From contig DYRC01000222.1 of the NCBI GenBank assembly GCA_020718925.1, positions 1,356 through 6,870 of the forward strand: a stretch of DNA of 5,515 nucleotides, written 5' to 3'. Below are positions 1 through 5,509 of this stretch, piece by piece. This DNA comes from Desulfonema limicola. Lineage in GTDB: Bacteria > Desulfobacterota > Desulfobacteria > Desulfobacterales > DYRC01. The notes below the pieces were generated by a model. That model worked only from the letters and a program-made list of their open reading frames with translations, was not told the origin of the DNA and did not search any database. Position numbers and translations under genes: made by a program. The stretch's first letter is position 1. Every line of letters begins with the position of its first letter.

Positions 1-10
1 TTGAATGGTC

Positions 11-694
11 TCACAATTTCTGAAAAAACGGAGATATGCCCAGATAAAGCCCGAATACTGCCATAAAAACGCCGCAGCCCAGCAGAATGCCGGAATAGAC
101 TTTGGGATTGAGTTTTCTCAGTCCGAAAAATGAAAGGGTTGAAACCAGCAGATACCACGCCAGATCGCCGGCTTCATGCCCCAGAAAAAATGCCAGCAGC
201 TTTGTCCATGAGGCAAACGAGATGTCAAATTGAATCATAAACGCAATGCCGATGGTTGCCCACCATACCCACCAATACGGATTGGACAGCGACACCATGA
301 TGCCGCCGAAAACAGGATTGTCAAGTCCTCTGCCCGAAGATGAATTTTGAGAAACCGCAGCAAAATCAGCAGATATTTTTTTCAGCATCACATCGCGGAT
401 AACCGATATGCCGAAAAATATCAGAATTATTCCGCCGACAATTCCGATGCCCCGCACCACCATCTGATGCTTGAGAATAAAGGAAAATCCCAAGAGCAGA
501 AAGATGATAATCACCGATTCAAGCAGCGCATGACCGATGATCACCCATAAACCTGTCAGATATCCTCGTTGCTTTGTGCTGGCAGATTTGATAATAGTAT
601 AGGTGAGCAGGGGACCCGGAGACATTGCCCCGCTCAGAGCCACAAGAAACGAAAACGAAAAAATCACCCAACATGCGGATAATTCATTACCCAT
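11..694 (-). CDS. LysE family translocator (inner-membrane exporter)
   Basis: A 227-residue, very hydrophobic protein with about six predicted membrane segments (roughly residues 8-30, 45-72, 80-100, 128-153, 163-190 and 200-222). The N-terminal MSPGP motif (24-28) is the hallmark of the LysE/RhtB superfamily, whose members export amino acids or related small molecules across the inner membrane. Other family-like motifs are GHALLE (54-59), SLSNPYWWVWW (135-145) and GHEAGDLAWY (172-181). The substrate cannot be read from the sequence. Length is normal for the family (about 200-230). The ATG at 694 places MSPGP at the usual distance from the N-terminus, and AAAAGG sits 6 nt upstream. It diverges from the FmdE-family gene with only 12 bp between start codons, so its promoter must lie inside that gene. 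I found no convincing promoter there. Confidence 0.9.
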   Translation of the reverse strand: MGNELSACWVIFSFSFLVALSGAMSPGPLLTYTIIKSASTKQRGYLTGLWVIIGHALLESVIIIFLLLGFSFILKHQMVVRGIGIVGGIILIFFGISVIRDVMLKKISADFAAVSQNSSSGRGLDNPVFGGIMVSLSNPYWWVWWATIGIAFMIQFDISFASWTKLLAFFLGHEAGDLAWYLLVSTLSFFGLRKLNPKVYSGILLGCGVFMAVFGLYLGISPFFQKL

Positions 695-706
695 AAGGAG
701 CCTTTT
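695..706. promoter_or_regulatory. shared bidirectional ribosome-binding site between divergent starts
   Basis: The 12 bp between the two divergent ATGs read AAGGAGCCTTTT. On the plus strand AAGGAG (695-700) is a strong Shine-Dalgarno 6 nt before the ATG at 707. On the minus strand the same spacer reads AAAAGGCTCCTT, giving AAGG (701-704) with a 6-nt spacer to the ATG at 694. The core AAGG-AG-CCTT is a quasi-palindrome, so each gene's Shine-Dalgarno occupies the other's spacer. There is no room for a promoter here. Confidence 0.7.
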
Positions 707-1246
707 ATGATAGAAAATTCAGAACTCAATGTGCCGCAAGACCTTGAAAAATGTATTAAATTTCATGGGCATCTGTGTCCGGGATTGACCTACGGCTATC
801 TTGTTGCCAAAGAAGCCATCCGTCTTTTAGACATCAGACGCTCTGAAGACGAAGAAATCGTTGCCATGCCTGAAAATGATTCCTGCGCCGTTGATGCGCT
901 TCAGGTCTTGTTAGGCACAACTGCCGGTAAAGGCAATCTGCTCTTAAAAGATTACGGGAAAAATGTCTATACGATTTTAGACCGTGCGTCCGGCAGAGGA
1001 TTCCGGTTTTCCCGAAAAATCTCATGCCGTAACGATCAGCAGGATAAAGTTCTGAAATCCAAATCATTGCTTTCACGTCCGTTTGAAGAGATTTTTTCTA
1101 CCGAAGAAATTTCGGCGTCTATGCCGCCGTATGCCCGGATTTCGCCATCCGAGCCTTGCGCCAAATGCGGTGAACTGACGATGGCAGATAAACTTCGGCA
1201 AGGGCAGGATGGAAAATCTATGTGCATTCCTTGTTCGGATTCCTGA
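707..1246 (+). CDS. FmdE family protein with C-terminal zinc-finger-like motif
   Basis: A 179-residue soluble protein. The motif FHGHLCPGL (19-27) is diagnostic of the FmdE family, named after formylmethanofuran dehydrogenase subunit E. H20, H22 and C24 are likely metal ligands, and the conserved segment around NDSCAVDALQ (57-66) supplies C60 and D63. The stretch LLGTTAGKGNLLLKDYGK (68-85) is also family-typical. The C-terminus has a CxxC-x18-CxxC pattern (C151, C154, C173, C176), expected to bind zinc in a small ribbon-like domain. Free-standing FmdE-like proteins are common in anaerobes without methanogenesis, and their biochemical role is not settled, so I do not assign a reaction. The start is supported by AAGGAG 6 nt upstream. 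It ends in tandem in-frame stops TGA TAA. It is divergent from the LysE-type exporter; no other partner gene is adjacent. Confidence 0.88.
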   Translation: MIENSELNVPQDLEKCIKFHGHLCPGLTYGYLVAKEAIRLLDIRRSEDEEIVAMPENDSCAVDALQVLLGTTAGKGNLLLKDYGKNVYTILDRASGRGFRFSRKISCRNDQQDKVLKSKSLLSRPFEEIFSTEEISASMPPYARISPSEPCAKCGELTMADKLRQGQDGKSMCIPCSDS

Positions 1247-1317
1247 TAAAAACCGGCGCTGAAAAAGGAAATAGAAACAGATAAGGTGCTGCCGAGCTTC
1301 ATCCGGCTTAATCTTAA

Positions 1318-1340
1318 TAAGTACTCGACCATAAGTTTTT
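1318..1340 (+). repeat. left terminal inverted repeat of the IS630-type element
   Basis: Reads TAAGTACTC-GAC-CATAA-GT-TTTT. It matches the right end in inverted orientation at about 18 of 23 positions. A second TTTTATG (1344-1350) lies just inside, so CATAA and TTATG form a loose subterminal inverted pair. Confidence 0.75.
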
Positions 1341-1358
1341 TTGTTTTATGTTCCGAAT

Positions 1359-1799
1359 TTAATCAACTGTTTTCCTGACTCTCTTCCGGCGCATATTCAG
1401 TTTTCCCACAATGCGTTTCAATGAAGACATACTGAATTTTTTACCTGTTTTTTCAATACTTTCTGCCAAAATTATTTTCGGAGAATTCGGATATTCTTTT
1501 ATGAATTTTCCGATAATTTCAATATCAGGCTCTGTCAGTTTCGGAGGCGCTCCGCTGCGCGGAAGATCATACAGTCCCCTGATACCTTCTGTTTCCCATG
1601 ATTTCAGCCATGAAGACACGGAATCACGGACGGCTCCGCACATTGAAGCGATAACGTTGATGCCGAATTTTTCGGAACTCAGCAGAACAGCATGGGCACG
1701 CCTGCGGACATGGCAGGAATCGTGATTTTTTACCATTTCATTCAGGGTTGTTATCTCATCTCCGCTTAACTCGGAAACAAATCTGTGAGGTATGTTCAT
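1359..1799 (-). pseudogene. IS630 family transposase, N-terminal DNA-binding half only
   Basis: 146 residues from the ATG at 1799. The pattern is the paired-like layout of IS630/Tc1 transposases: a first helix-turn-helix (about 32-69, containing VRRRAHAVLL and INVIASMCGAVRDSVSSWL), a basic linker GLYDLPRSGAPPKL (75-88), and a second helix-turn-helix (about 92-136, with SMSSLKRIVGKLNMR), ending in a basic tail RRKRVRKTVD. Full transposases run on for about another 200 residues containing the DDE catalytic triad. Here a stop follows at once and the element's left inverted repeat begins about 20 bp later, so no catalytic domain remains. The reading frame is otherwise uninterrupted. The start at 1799 was chosen over upstream ATGs because the promoter -10 lies at 1855-1860 and GGAG sits 5 nt before this ATG, within a tandem CGGAG run. 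It cannot transpose alone but could still bind the repeats. Confidence 0.85.
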
Positions 1800-1854
1800 T
1801 TTTTCTCCGCTCCGCTCCTTTCCGATTCCGGACTGATTCCGAATCATAAACATA

Positions 1855-1883
1855 ATTATAACACATAATCTCTGACTTGTCAT
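1855..1883 (-). promoter_or_regulatory. sigma-70-type promoter of the transposase fragment
   Basis: On the minus strand the -35 ATGACA (1878-1883, 5 of 6 to consensus), a 17-bp spacer and the -10 TATAAT (1855-1860, 6 of 6) are preceded by TGT, an extended -10. The start point would be near 1848, about 50 nt before the ATG at 1799. Lying just inside the terminal repeat is the usual location for an IS promoter. Confidence 0.75.
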
Positions 1884-1890
1884 TATACAT

Positions 1891-1913
1891 AAAATTTTAT
1901 GAATGAGTACTTA
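1891..1913 (-). repeat. right terminal inverted repeat of the IS630-type element
   Basis: Read inward on the minus strand: TAAGTACTC-ATT-CATAA-AA-TTTT. It overlaps a perfect 14-bp palindrome CATAAAATTTTATG (1888-1901), immediately next to the transposase promoter -35. Confidence 0.75.
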
Positions 1914-1927
1914 AAGATACCTATGCG

Positions 1928-2620
1928 TTAGGTCTTATAAGCTCTTTCCCCGAAAATCGCTGTGCCGATACGAACCAGCGTAGCACCTTCTTCAATAGCA
2001 ACTCTGAAATCGCCGCTCATGCCCATTGAAAGTTCATCCATAAAAATATTCGGAATAGCACAAGCCTTTATTTTATCACGCAATTCCCCAAGCAATTTAA
2101 AGTGTGGACGAATTTGTTCAGGCTCGTCAGAAAATGGCGGTATGCTCATCAGTCCTCTTACGGATAAATGCTCAAACCGGCTGATTTCCCGCGCTAATTT
2201 TTCAGCATTATCAACTGATATGCCGGATTTGCTGTCTTCATTGCCAAGATTGATTTGAATAAGGATGCGCTGAATTTTGCTGATTCTGGCTGCCTGACGA
2301 CTGAGTTCCTCAGCCAGCCTGACACTGTCCACGGTGTGAATCAGATCGAAGAGTTTTACAGCATATTTTGCTTTGTTGCTCTGAAGATGACCGATGAAAT
2401 GCCATGATACCGGATACGATGACAAAAGGGCAATCTTTTCTCTGGCTTCCTGAATATAGCTTTCGCCCAGAATATCAACGCCGCTTTCAATTGCCGGGCG
2501 CACAGCATCTGCCGGAAAGTTCTTACTGACAGCCGCCAGCCGGATGTCTGCCGGGTTTCTGCCGCAACTGATTGCAGCTTCACGGATCGCATTTCGGATA
2601 TTTTCCAATCGGTTTTTCAT
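1928..2620 (-). CDS. yggS: YggS/PROSC family PLP homeostasis protein
   Basis: A 230-residue fold-type III pyridoxal-phosphate-binding protein of the YggS/YlmE/PROSC family. Members are cytoplasmic, have no known enzymatic reaction, and buffer PLP and affect amino-acid pools. Visible hallmarks are the PLP lysine in RLAAVSK (K33), LGESYIQE (51-58, matching the FGENYxQE motif), WHFIGHLQSNK (73-83) and the phosphate-binding end SMGMSGDF (198-205) with EEGATLVRIGTAIFGER (210-226). Length is normal. The ATG at 2620 is chosen because the product then begins like other family members; the open frame extends to a GTG at 2716, but those 32 extra residues are low-complexity and span a hairpin. There is no good Shine-Dalgarno before 2620. 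It is transcribed alone, with an IS630 remnant just past its stop codon. Confidence 0.93.
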   Translation of the reverse strand: MKNRLENIRNAIREAAISCGRNPADIRLAAVSKNFPADAVRPAIESGVDILGESYIQEAREKIALLSSYPVSWHFIGHLQSNKAKYAVKLFDLIHTVDSVRLAEELSRQAARISKIQRILIQINLGNEDSKSGISVDNAEKLAREISRFEHLSVRGLMSIPPFSDEPEQIRPHFKLLGELRDKIKACAIPNIFMDELSMGMSGDFRVAIEEGATLVRIGTAIFGERAYKT

Positions 2621-2645
2621 AACACAAATATCATGCCTGCTGTTG

Positions 2646-2683
2646 AAAGAGAAAACCCCTATCCTTTGCAGGATAAGGGCTTT
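2646..2683 (-). terminator. attenuator-like intrinsic terminator hairpin in the yggS leader
   Basis: In the minus-strand RNA the arms AAAGCCCUUAUCC (2671-2683) and GGAUAGGGGUUUU (2652-2664) pair over 13 bp with two G-U wobbles around the 6-nt loop UGCAAA. A U-rich run (UUUUCUCUUU, complement of 2646-2655) follows. The wobbles become A-C mismatches in the plus-strand RNA, so the structure favours minus-strand transcripts. It lies between the predicted yggS promoter and the yggS start codon, about 25 nt before the ATG. No other minus-strand gene ends here, so attenuation or a leader structure fits better than gene-end termination. Confidence 0.5.
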
Positions 2684-2743
2684 CAATCCCGATTCAAACA
2701 CAAAAAAAGGAAACACCCCCCACCATTAGGAGTGATGTTGTGT

Positions 2744-2772
2744 ACCATATCATGGTGATTATCCGATGTCAA
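2744..2772 (-). promoter_or_regulatory. predicted yggS promoter
   Basis: On the minus strand TTGACA (2767-2772, perfect -35), a 17-bp spacer and TATGGT (2744-2749, 4 of 6) preceded by TGA (extended -10). The start point would be near 2737, giving a leader of about 117 nt that contains the hairpin at 2652-2683. A small inverted repeat ACCAT-ATC-ATGGT (2744-2756) overlaps the -10. Confidence 0.6.
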
Positions 2773-2803
2773 CATGTTTCATATAGCGAAGTTTTTAAAA
2801 CTA

Positions 2804-2812
2804 TGTTATACT
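2804..2812 (+). promoter_or_regulatory. predicted extended -10 promoter of the pilin-LamG gene
   Basis: TGT-TATACT (2804-2812) is an extended -10 with 5 of 6 consensus bases. The position 17 bp upstream (TAGCGA) is a poor -35. The start point would be near 2819, about 40 nt before the ATG. A 13-bp palindrome AGTTTT-T-AAAACT (2790-2802) lies directly upstream and could be an operator. Confidence 0.45.
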
Positions 2813-2845
2813 TCTAAAAAAATTTACCTCTCATATTTCAGGGAC

Positions 2846-2851
2846 AGGAGG
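2846..2851 (+). promoter_or_regulatory. Shine-Dalgarno of the pilin-LamG gene
   Basis: AGGAGG, a near-perfect anti-16S match, 7 nt before the ATG at 2859. It fixes the start codon. Confidence 0.85.
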
Positions 2852-2858
2852 ACGAAAA

Positions 2859-4520
2859 ATGAAGCATTATCTTCGACAACACGGAAGCGCACTTATTATC
2901 TTAATTGTAAGCATTGTCGTCATGTCTGCGCTGGGTATTGCAATGTTATCTATGCGAACCGCGTCCTCTTATACCCAGATGACCGCCAATACAAACAACC
3001 GGGCATATTACCTTGCAGAATCGGGTAAGCGATATGCGGATTTTTCAACTGCCGACGGTTCGGGGGCAACCGGCAAAACATATCGTCTTTCCAATGGCGA
3101 TGAATTTCAACTTACAATTAATTCAACCGATTTTGTCATATCAACCAGCACGTTTTACAAAGACACTGCTTTAGAATCCGTCAGAAGCATCAGCGGACAA
3201 AAGAAAAACGGAATGCCGTGCTGGACGTTTGATAATTCATTAAACCGGGGCGAAGATTCTTGCGGTTCAAATAATGGAACTCTGAACGTAACTGGCACTG
3301 GCATAACACCGGTTACACCGGGCAGAATCGGAGATGCGCTGCAATTTTTTAACGGCGCAGGCTTGGCAGGGTGGATAGATACGCCATTCAAACCCGCTAA
3401 TGAGATCGGAAATGGAAAGCCGTTTTCAATATCGTTCTGGGCAAAGCCGCAAATTTCAGCCGATCAGATGGTTTTAGGAGTTAATGACGGAATATCCCGC
3501 TTTTCTGTCGGAATCAAAGGCGGCAAATGGTATTGGGCTTATGGCAATAAAGATAATCAAACCCTTATAGATGCGGTGTTGAATCAGTGGCAAAAGGTTA
3601 CGCTGGTTTATACCGTAACGTCAACAGACAATAAGGTGGATTTGTATGTCAACAGATGTAACCAGCAATCATCTTATGATTATGCAGCTTCCGGCGGTTT
3701 TGCCGCTTTACCCACAGTCGTGAAGAAGCTGTTTATCGGCGGCGAAAATAATAACGGAGTTTTGTATTTACCATTCACAGGTCTTATTGACGAAGTGAGA
3801 ATTTATGACAGAGCATTAATAAACGCTGAATTTACACCTACCTTTGATGCTGTGGCGTATTATCCGTTCAGCGGAGACGCCAATGATCAAAGCGGAAATA
3901 ATCTGAATGGTACGCCGATAACACCGATTCTGACAGATGATCGTTTCGGATGTTCAAACAGAGCATATCTGTTTAACGGAACCGGGGATTATATTCATGT
4001 GCCTGATGCTCCTGTTTCCCCTTTGGATTTGACGACTGAAGGAACGCTTTCGGCTTGGATTTATATCAATACTTTTAAAGATTATGCCGGAATTATTCAT
4101 AAAGGCGATAAAAAGGATTTCACGGATGAAGCATACAGCTTGAAATTCTGCAAAAATGGTGCTGCTGACTGCCCGGTAACAGACGGATCAAAGCGCATGA
4201 AATTTACTATCGTCAATGTGGGAAAAACAGAAACAGATTCTCTAACTGTGTTTGCTCCCGTCAAGTGGTATCATGTTGCTGCAACATGGGATGCGTCTTT
4301 ATTGAAACTTTATGTGAATGGCGTTTTGGATAATACCGCAGTCAACACTATCGGTGCCGCAGGAACAAACGGCGGACTCAATATCGGCTCTCAATTGAAT
4401 GAAGATTTTGATGCAACTGTAAAAAATTTCCCCTTTGACGGCATGATTGACGATGTTCTCATCTTCAACCGCGCATTAAGCGATGTTGAAATTGCCGCGC
4501 TGGCTGCGGATAAGCCTTAA
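2859..4520 (+). CDS. PilX/minor-pilin-like N-terminus with two LamG domains, probable surface adhesin
   Basis: A 553-residue protein. The N-terminus has a short basic leader ending HG (8-9), a hydrophobic helix (about 10-32) and the pilin-type segment NNRAYYLAESGKRYA (46-60), together resembling PilX_N-type minor pilins. G9/S10 is a plausible prepilin-peptidase site, although Glu at mature position 5 is absent. Two LamG/concanavalin-like domains follow, about 119-325 and 332-550. They end in parallel motifs, PFTGLIDEVRIYDRAL (305-320) and PFDGMIDDVLIFNRAL (525-540), which are typical LamG_3 endings and point to internal duplication. The second domain opens with YYPFSGDANDQSGNNLNGT (334-352). 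Cysteine pairs C121/C135 and C431/C438 could form disulfides. LamG folds bind glycans or proteins, so a pilus-tip or surface adhesin is inferred; no partner pilus genes are in view. It overlaps the stop of sppA by 4 bp, convergently. Confidence 0.85.
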   Translation: MKHYLRQHGSALIILIVSIVVMSALGIAMLSMRTASSYTQMTANTNNRAYYLAESGKRYADFSTADGSGATGKTYRLSNGDEFQLTINSTDFVISTSTFYKDTALESVRSISGQKKNGMPCWTFDNSLNRGEDSCGSNNGTLNVTGTGITPVTPGRIGDALQFFNGAGLAGWIDTPFKPANEIGNGKPFSISFWAKPQISADQMVLGVNDGISRFSVGIKGGKWYWAYGNKDNQTLIDAVLNQWQKVTLVYTVTSTDNKVDLYVNRCNQQSSYDYAASGGFAALPTVVKKLFIGGENNNGVLYLPFTGLIDEVRIYDRALINAEFTPTFDAVAYYPFSGDANDQSGNNLNGTPITPILTDDRFGCSNRAYLFNGTGDYIHVPDAPVSPLDLTTEGTLSAWIYINTFKDYAGIIHKGDKKDFTDEAYSLKFCKNGAADCPVTDGSKRMKFTIVNVGKTETDSLTVFAPVKWYHVAATWDASLLKLYVNGVLDNTAVNTIGAAGTNGGLNIGSQLNEDFDATVKNFPFDGMIDDVLIFNRALSDVEIAALAADKP

Positions 4521-5497
4521 TCGCCGATAGTAGCAGCCCACAGATAATAAAATCCGGCATTCGGGTAAAGGCTTTCCGGTATTTCGATATGGATTGGCGA
4601 TGTATTCGGCTCGTCAGCCTCAATACCTGCGGTATTATAAACATTATCTTCAGGAAATTCAGTCCGCCGATAGGTTACAAGCTTTGCATCTTCAAGCCCT
4701 GCCAGCTTTTTTGCCTCTTTCACCGCATCACTCAGATAGCCGATCTTATCCACAAGCCCTAATTTCAGAGCGTCATCCGCTAAAAATACGCGGGCAGTGG
4801 AAATCTCAGCCAATACCTGCTGATCCGATTTCCGATGTGTCTGAACAAGGCTGATAAATCGTCTTCCGAAATCATCTGCCATGTTCTGAAGAAGCTGCTG
4901 CTCTTCCTGAGTGCCTTCCCGGAAAGGCGATCCCATATCTTTATTCCTGCCGGTTTTTTTGACTTCCACGCCGAAACCGATTTTATCCATCAGCCCTTTT
5001 ACTTTGGGCTGCAAAAAAATCACGCCGATAGACCCGGTTACAGTGGTCGGATGCGCCATAATCCTGTCTGCGGGCAATGAAATGTAATACGCGCCGGAAG
5101 TGGCAATATCCATCATGGAAACAATAAGTTTTGCCTTAGTGCGCTCTTTGAAATCCGAAATTTCATGGTAGAGAATATCGCTTGCCGTAATGGTGCCGCC
5201 GGGAGAATTGATTTTGAACAACACCGCCTTGATCTGCTTATCTTTTTCGGCTTTTTTCAATTGAGCGACAATCTGCTGAACCACGCTCGGTTTTGGTCGG
5301 ATAAAGCTTTTTTTAGAAGCATCTGAAATCATTCCGTTGACGGAAATCAGCAGAATTTTATCCGCGCCGCTGCCTTCAAGGGTAAATTCTTTCAGCGGAT
5401 CAGAAGCATCTGTGAACAGCCTGATTTTAGCTCCGCCACAGGACATGATTATCATCGGCATCAGCAAAATAAGAATAAAACGAAATAAGCGCGTCAT
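4517..5497 (-). CDS. sppA: signal peptide peptidase SppA (S49), lipoprotein type
   Basis: 326 residues from the ATG at 5497. The N-terminus is basic, then a hydrophobic stretch ending IMSC-GG: C20 fits a lipobox, so a membrane-anchored lipoprotein is likely. The S49 domain shows VNGMI (54-58), FKINSPGG (94-101), the nucleophile S134 in ATSGAYY, and the general-base lysine K186 in GRNKDMGSP. The Ser-Lys distance of 52 residues equals that in the short Bacillus SppA (S147/K199). Family members degrade cleaved signal peptides in the membrane using this Ser-Lys dyad. Length suits the single-domain 36K type. The ATG is preferred over the in-frame GTG at 5506 because that GTG is part of the Shine-Dalgarno GAGGTG. 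It converges on the pilin-LamG gene. Its promoter lies beyond the window. Confidence 0.93.
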   Translation of the reverse strand: MTRLFRFILILLMPMIIMSCGGAKIRLFTDASDPLKEFTLEGSGADKILLISVNGMISDASKKSFIRPKPSVVQQIVAQLKKAEKDKQIKAVLFKINSPGGTITASDILYHEISDFKERTKAKLIVSMMDIATSGAYYISLPADRIMAHPTTVTGSIGVIFLQPKVKGLMDKIGFGVEVKKTGRNKDMGSPFREGTQEEQQLLQNMADDFGRRFISLVQTHRKSDQQVLAEISTARVFLADDALKLGLVDKIGYLSDAVKEAKKLAGLEDAKLVTYRRTEFPEDNVYNTAGIEADEPNTSPIHIEIPESLYPNAGFYYLWAATIGD

Positions 5498-5503
5498 GTT
5501 TTT

Positions 5504-5509
5504 CACCTC
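5504..5509 (-). promoter_or_regulatory. Shine-Dalgarno of sppA
   Basis: GAGGTG on the minus strand, 6 nt before the ATG at 5497. It contains the upstream in-frame GTG (5504-5506), which has no Shine-Dalgarno of its own, so this site decides the start. Confidence 0.75.

Larger units (their letters stand above)
1318..1913 (-). mobile_element. IS630-type element lacking the DDE half (about 590 bp)
   Basis: The left end (1318) and right end (1913, read on the minus strand) both begin TAAGTACTC, then share CATAA after a 3-bp difference and TTTT further in, about 18 of 23 positions. Each end has TA at its outer edge, consistent with the TA target duplication of the IS630/Tc1 group; the element proper would then be 1320-1911. 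Between the ends lie a promoter and the DNA-binding half of an IS630-type transposase. A complete member is usually about 1.1-1.2 kb, so roughly half is absent, including all of the DDE domain. Exact borders are uncertain by a few bases: ATCTT also occurs just outside both ends (1311-1315 and complement of 1914-1918), so the repeat may extend outward. It sits between the FmdE-family gene and the 3' end of yggS, ending about 15 bp past the yggS stop codon. Confidence 0.75.

Noticed and set aside
655..683. GATAAT (678-683) as a promoter for the FmdE-family gene
   Set aside because: The -10 resembles consensus, but the matching upstream position (ACGAAA) is not a -35 and there is no TGn extension.
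695..780. TATCAT near 710-715 on the minus strand as a promoter for the LysE-family gene
   Set aside because: No -35 at suitable spacing, and it lies too close to the ATG to leave a normal leader.
1247..1317. Possible intrinsic terminator after the FmdE-family gene (GCCG...CGGC near 1291-1308)
   Set aside because: The stem is only about 4 bp with a 9-nt loop and no T-run follows; not supportable.
1411..1725. Plus-strand open frame within the IS630-type element
   Set aside because: It is the complement of the HTH transposase fragment, whose frame has clear family motifs, a promoter and a ribosome-binding site; this one has none.
1800..1883. Longer transposase-fragment start at 1883
   Set aside because: That ATG is inside the -35 of the predicted promoter and would not be transcribed; the extra residues are not family-like.
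2617..2634. Five-codon mini-ORF overlapping the yggS ATG by ATGA
   Set aside because: It has no usable Shine-Dalgarno at proper spacing and is short enough to occur by chance.
2681..2698. CRISPR-repeat-like TTTCAATCCCGATTCAAA
   Set aside because: It resembles the CAATCCC/GGGATTG part of some CRISPR repeats but occurs only once here, with no regularly spaced copies and no cas genes.
2774..3028. Plus-strand open frame overlapping the start of the pilin-LamG gene
   Set aside because: It begins upstream of the predicted transcription start and reads the pilin region in another frame with no recognisable motif.
4594..5080. Plus-strand open frames opposite sppA
   Set aside because: They lie antisense to a well-supported S49 peptidase, lack ribosome-binding sites and have low-complexity, non-family sequence.
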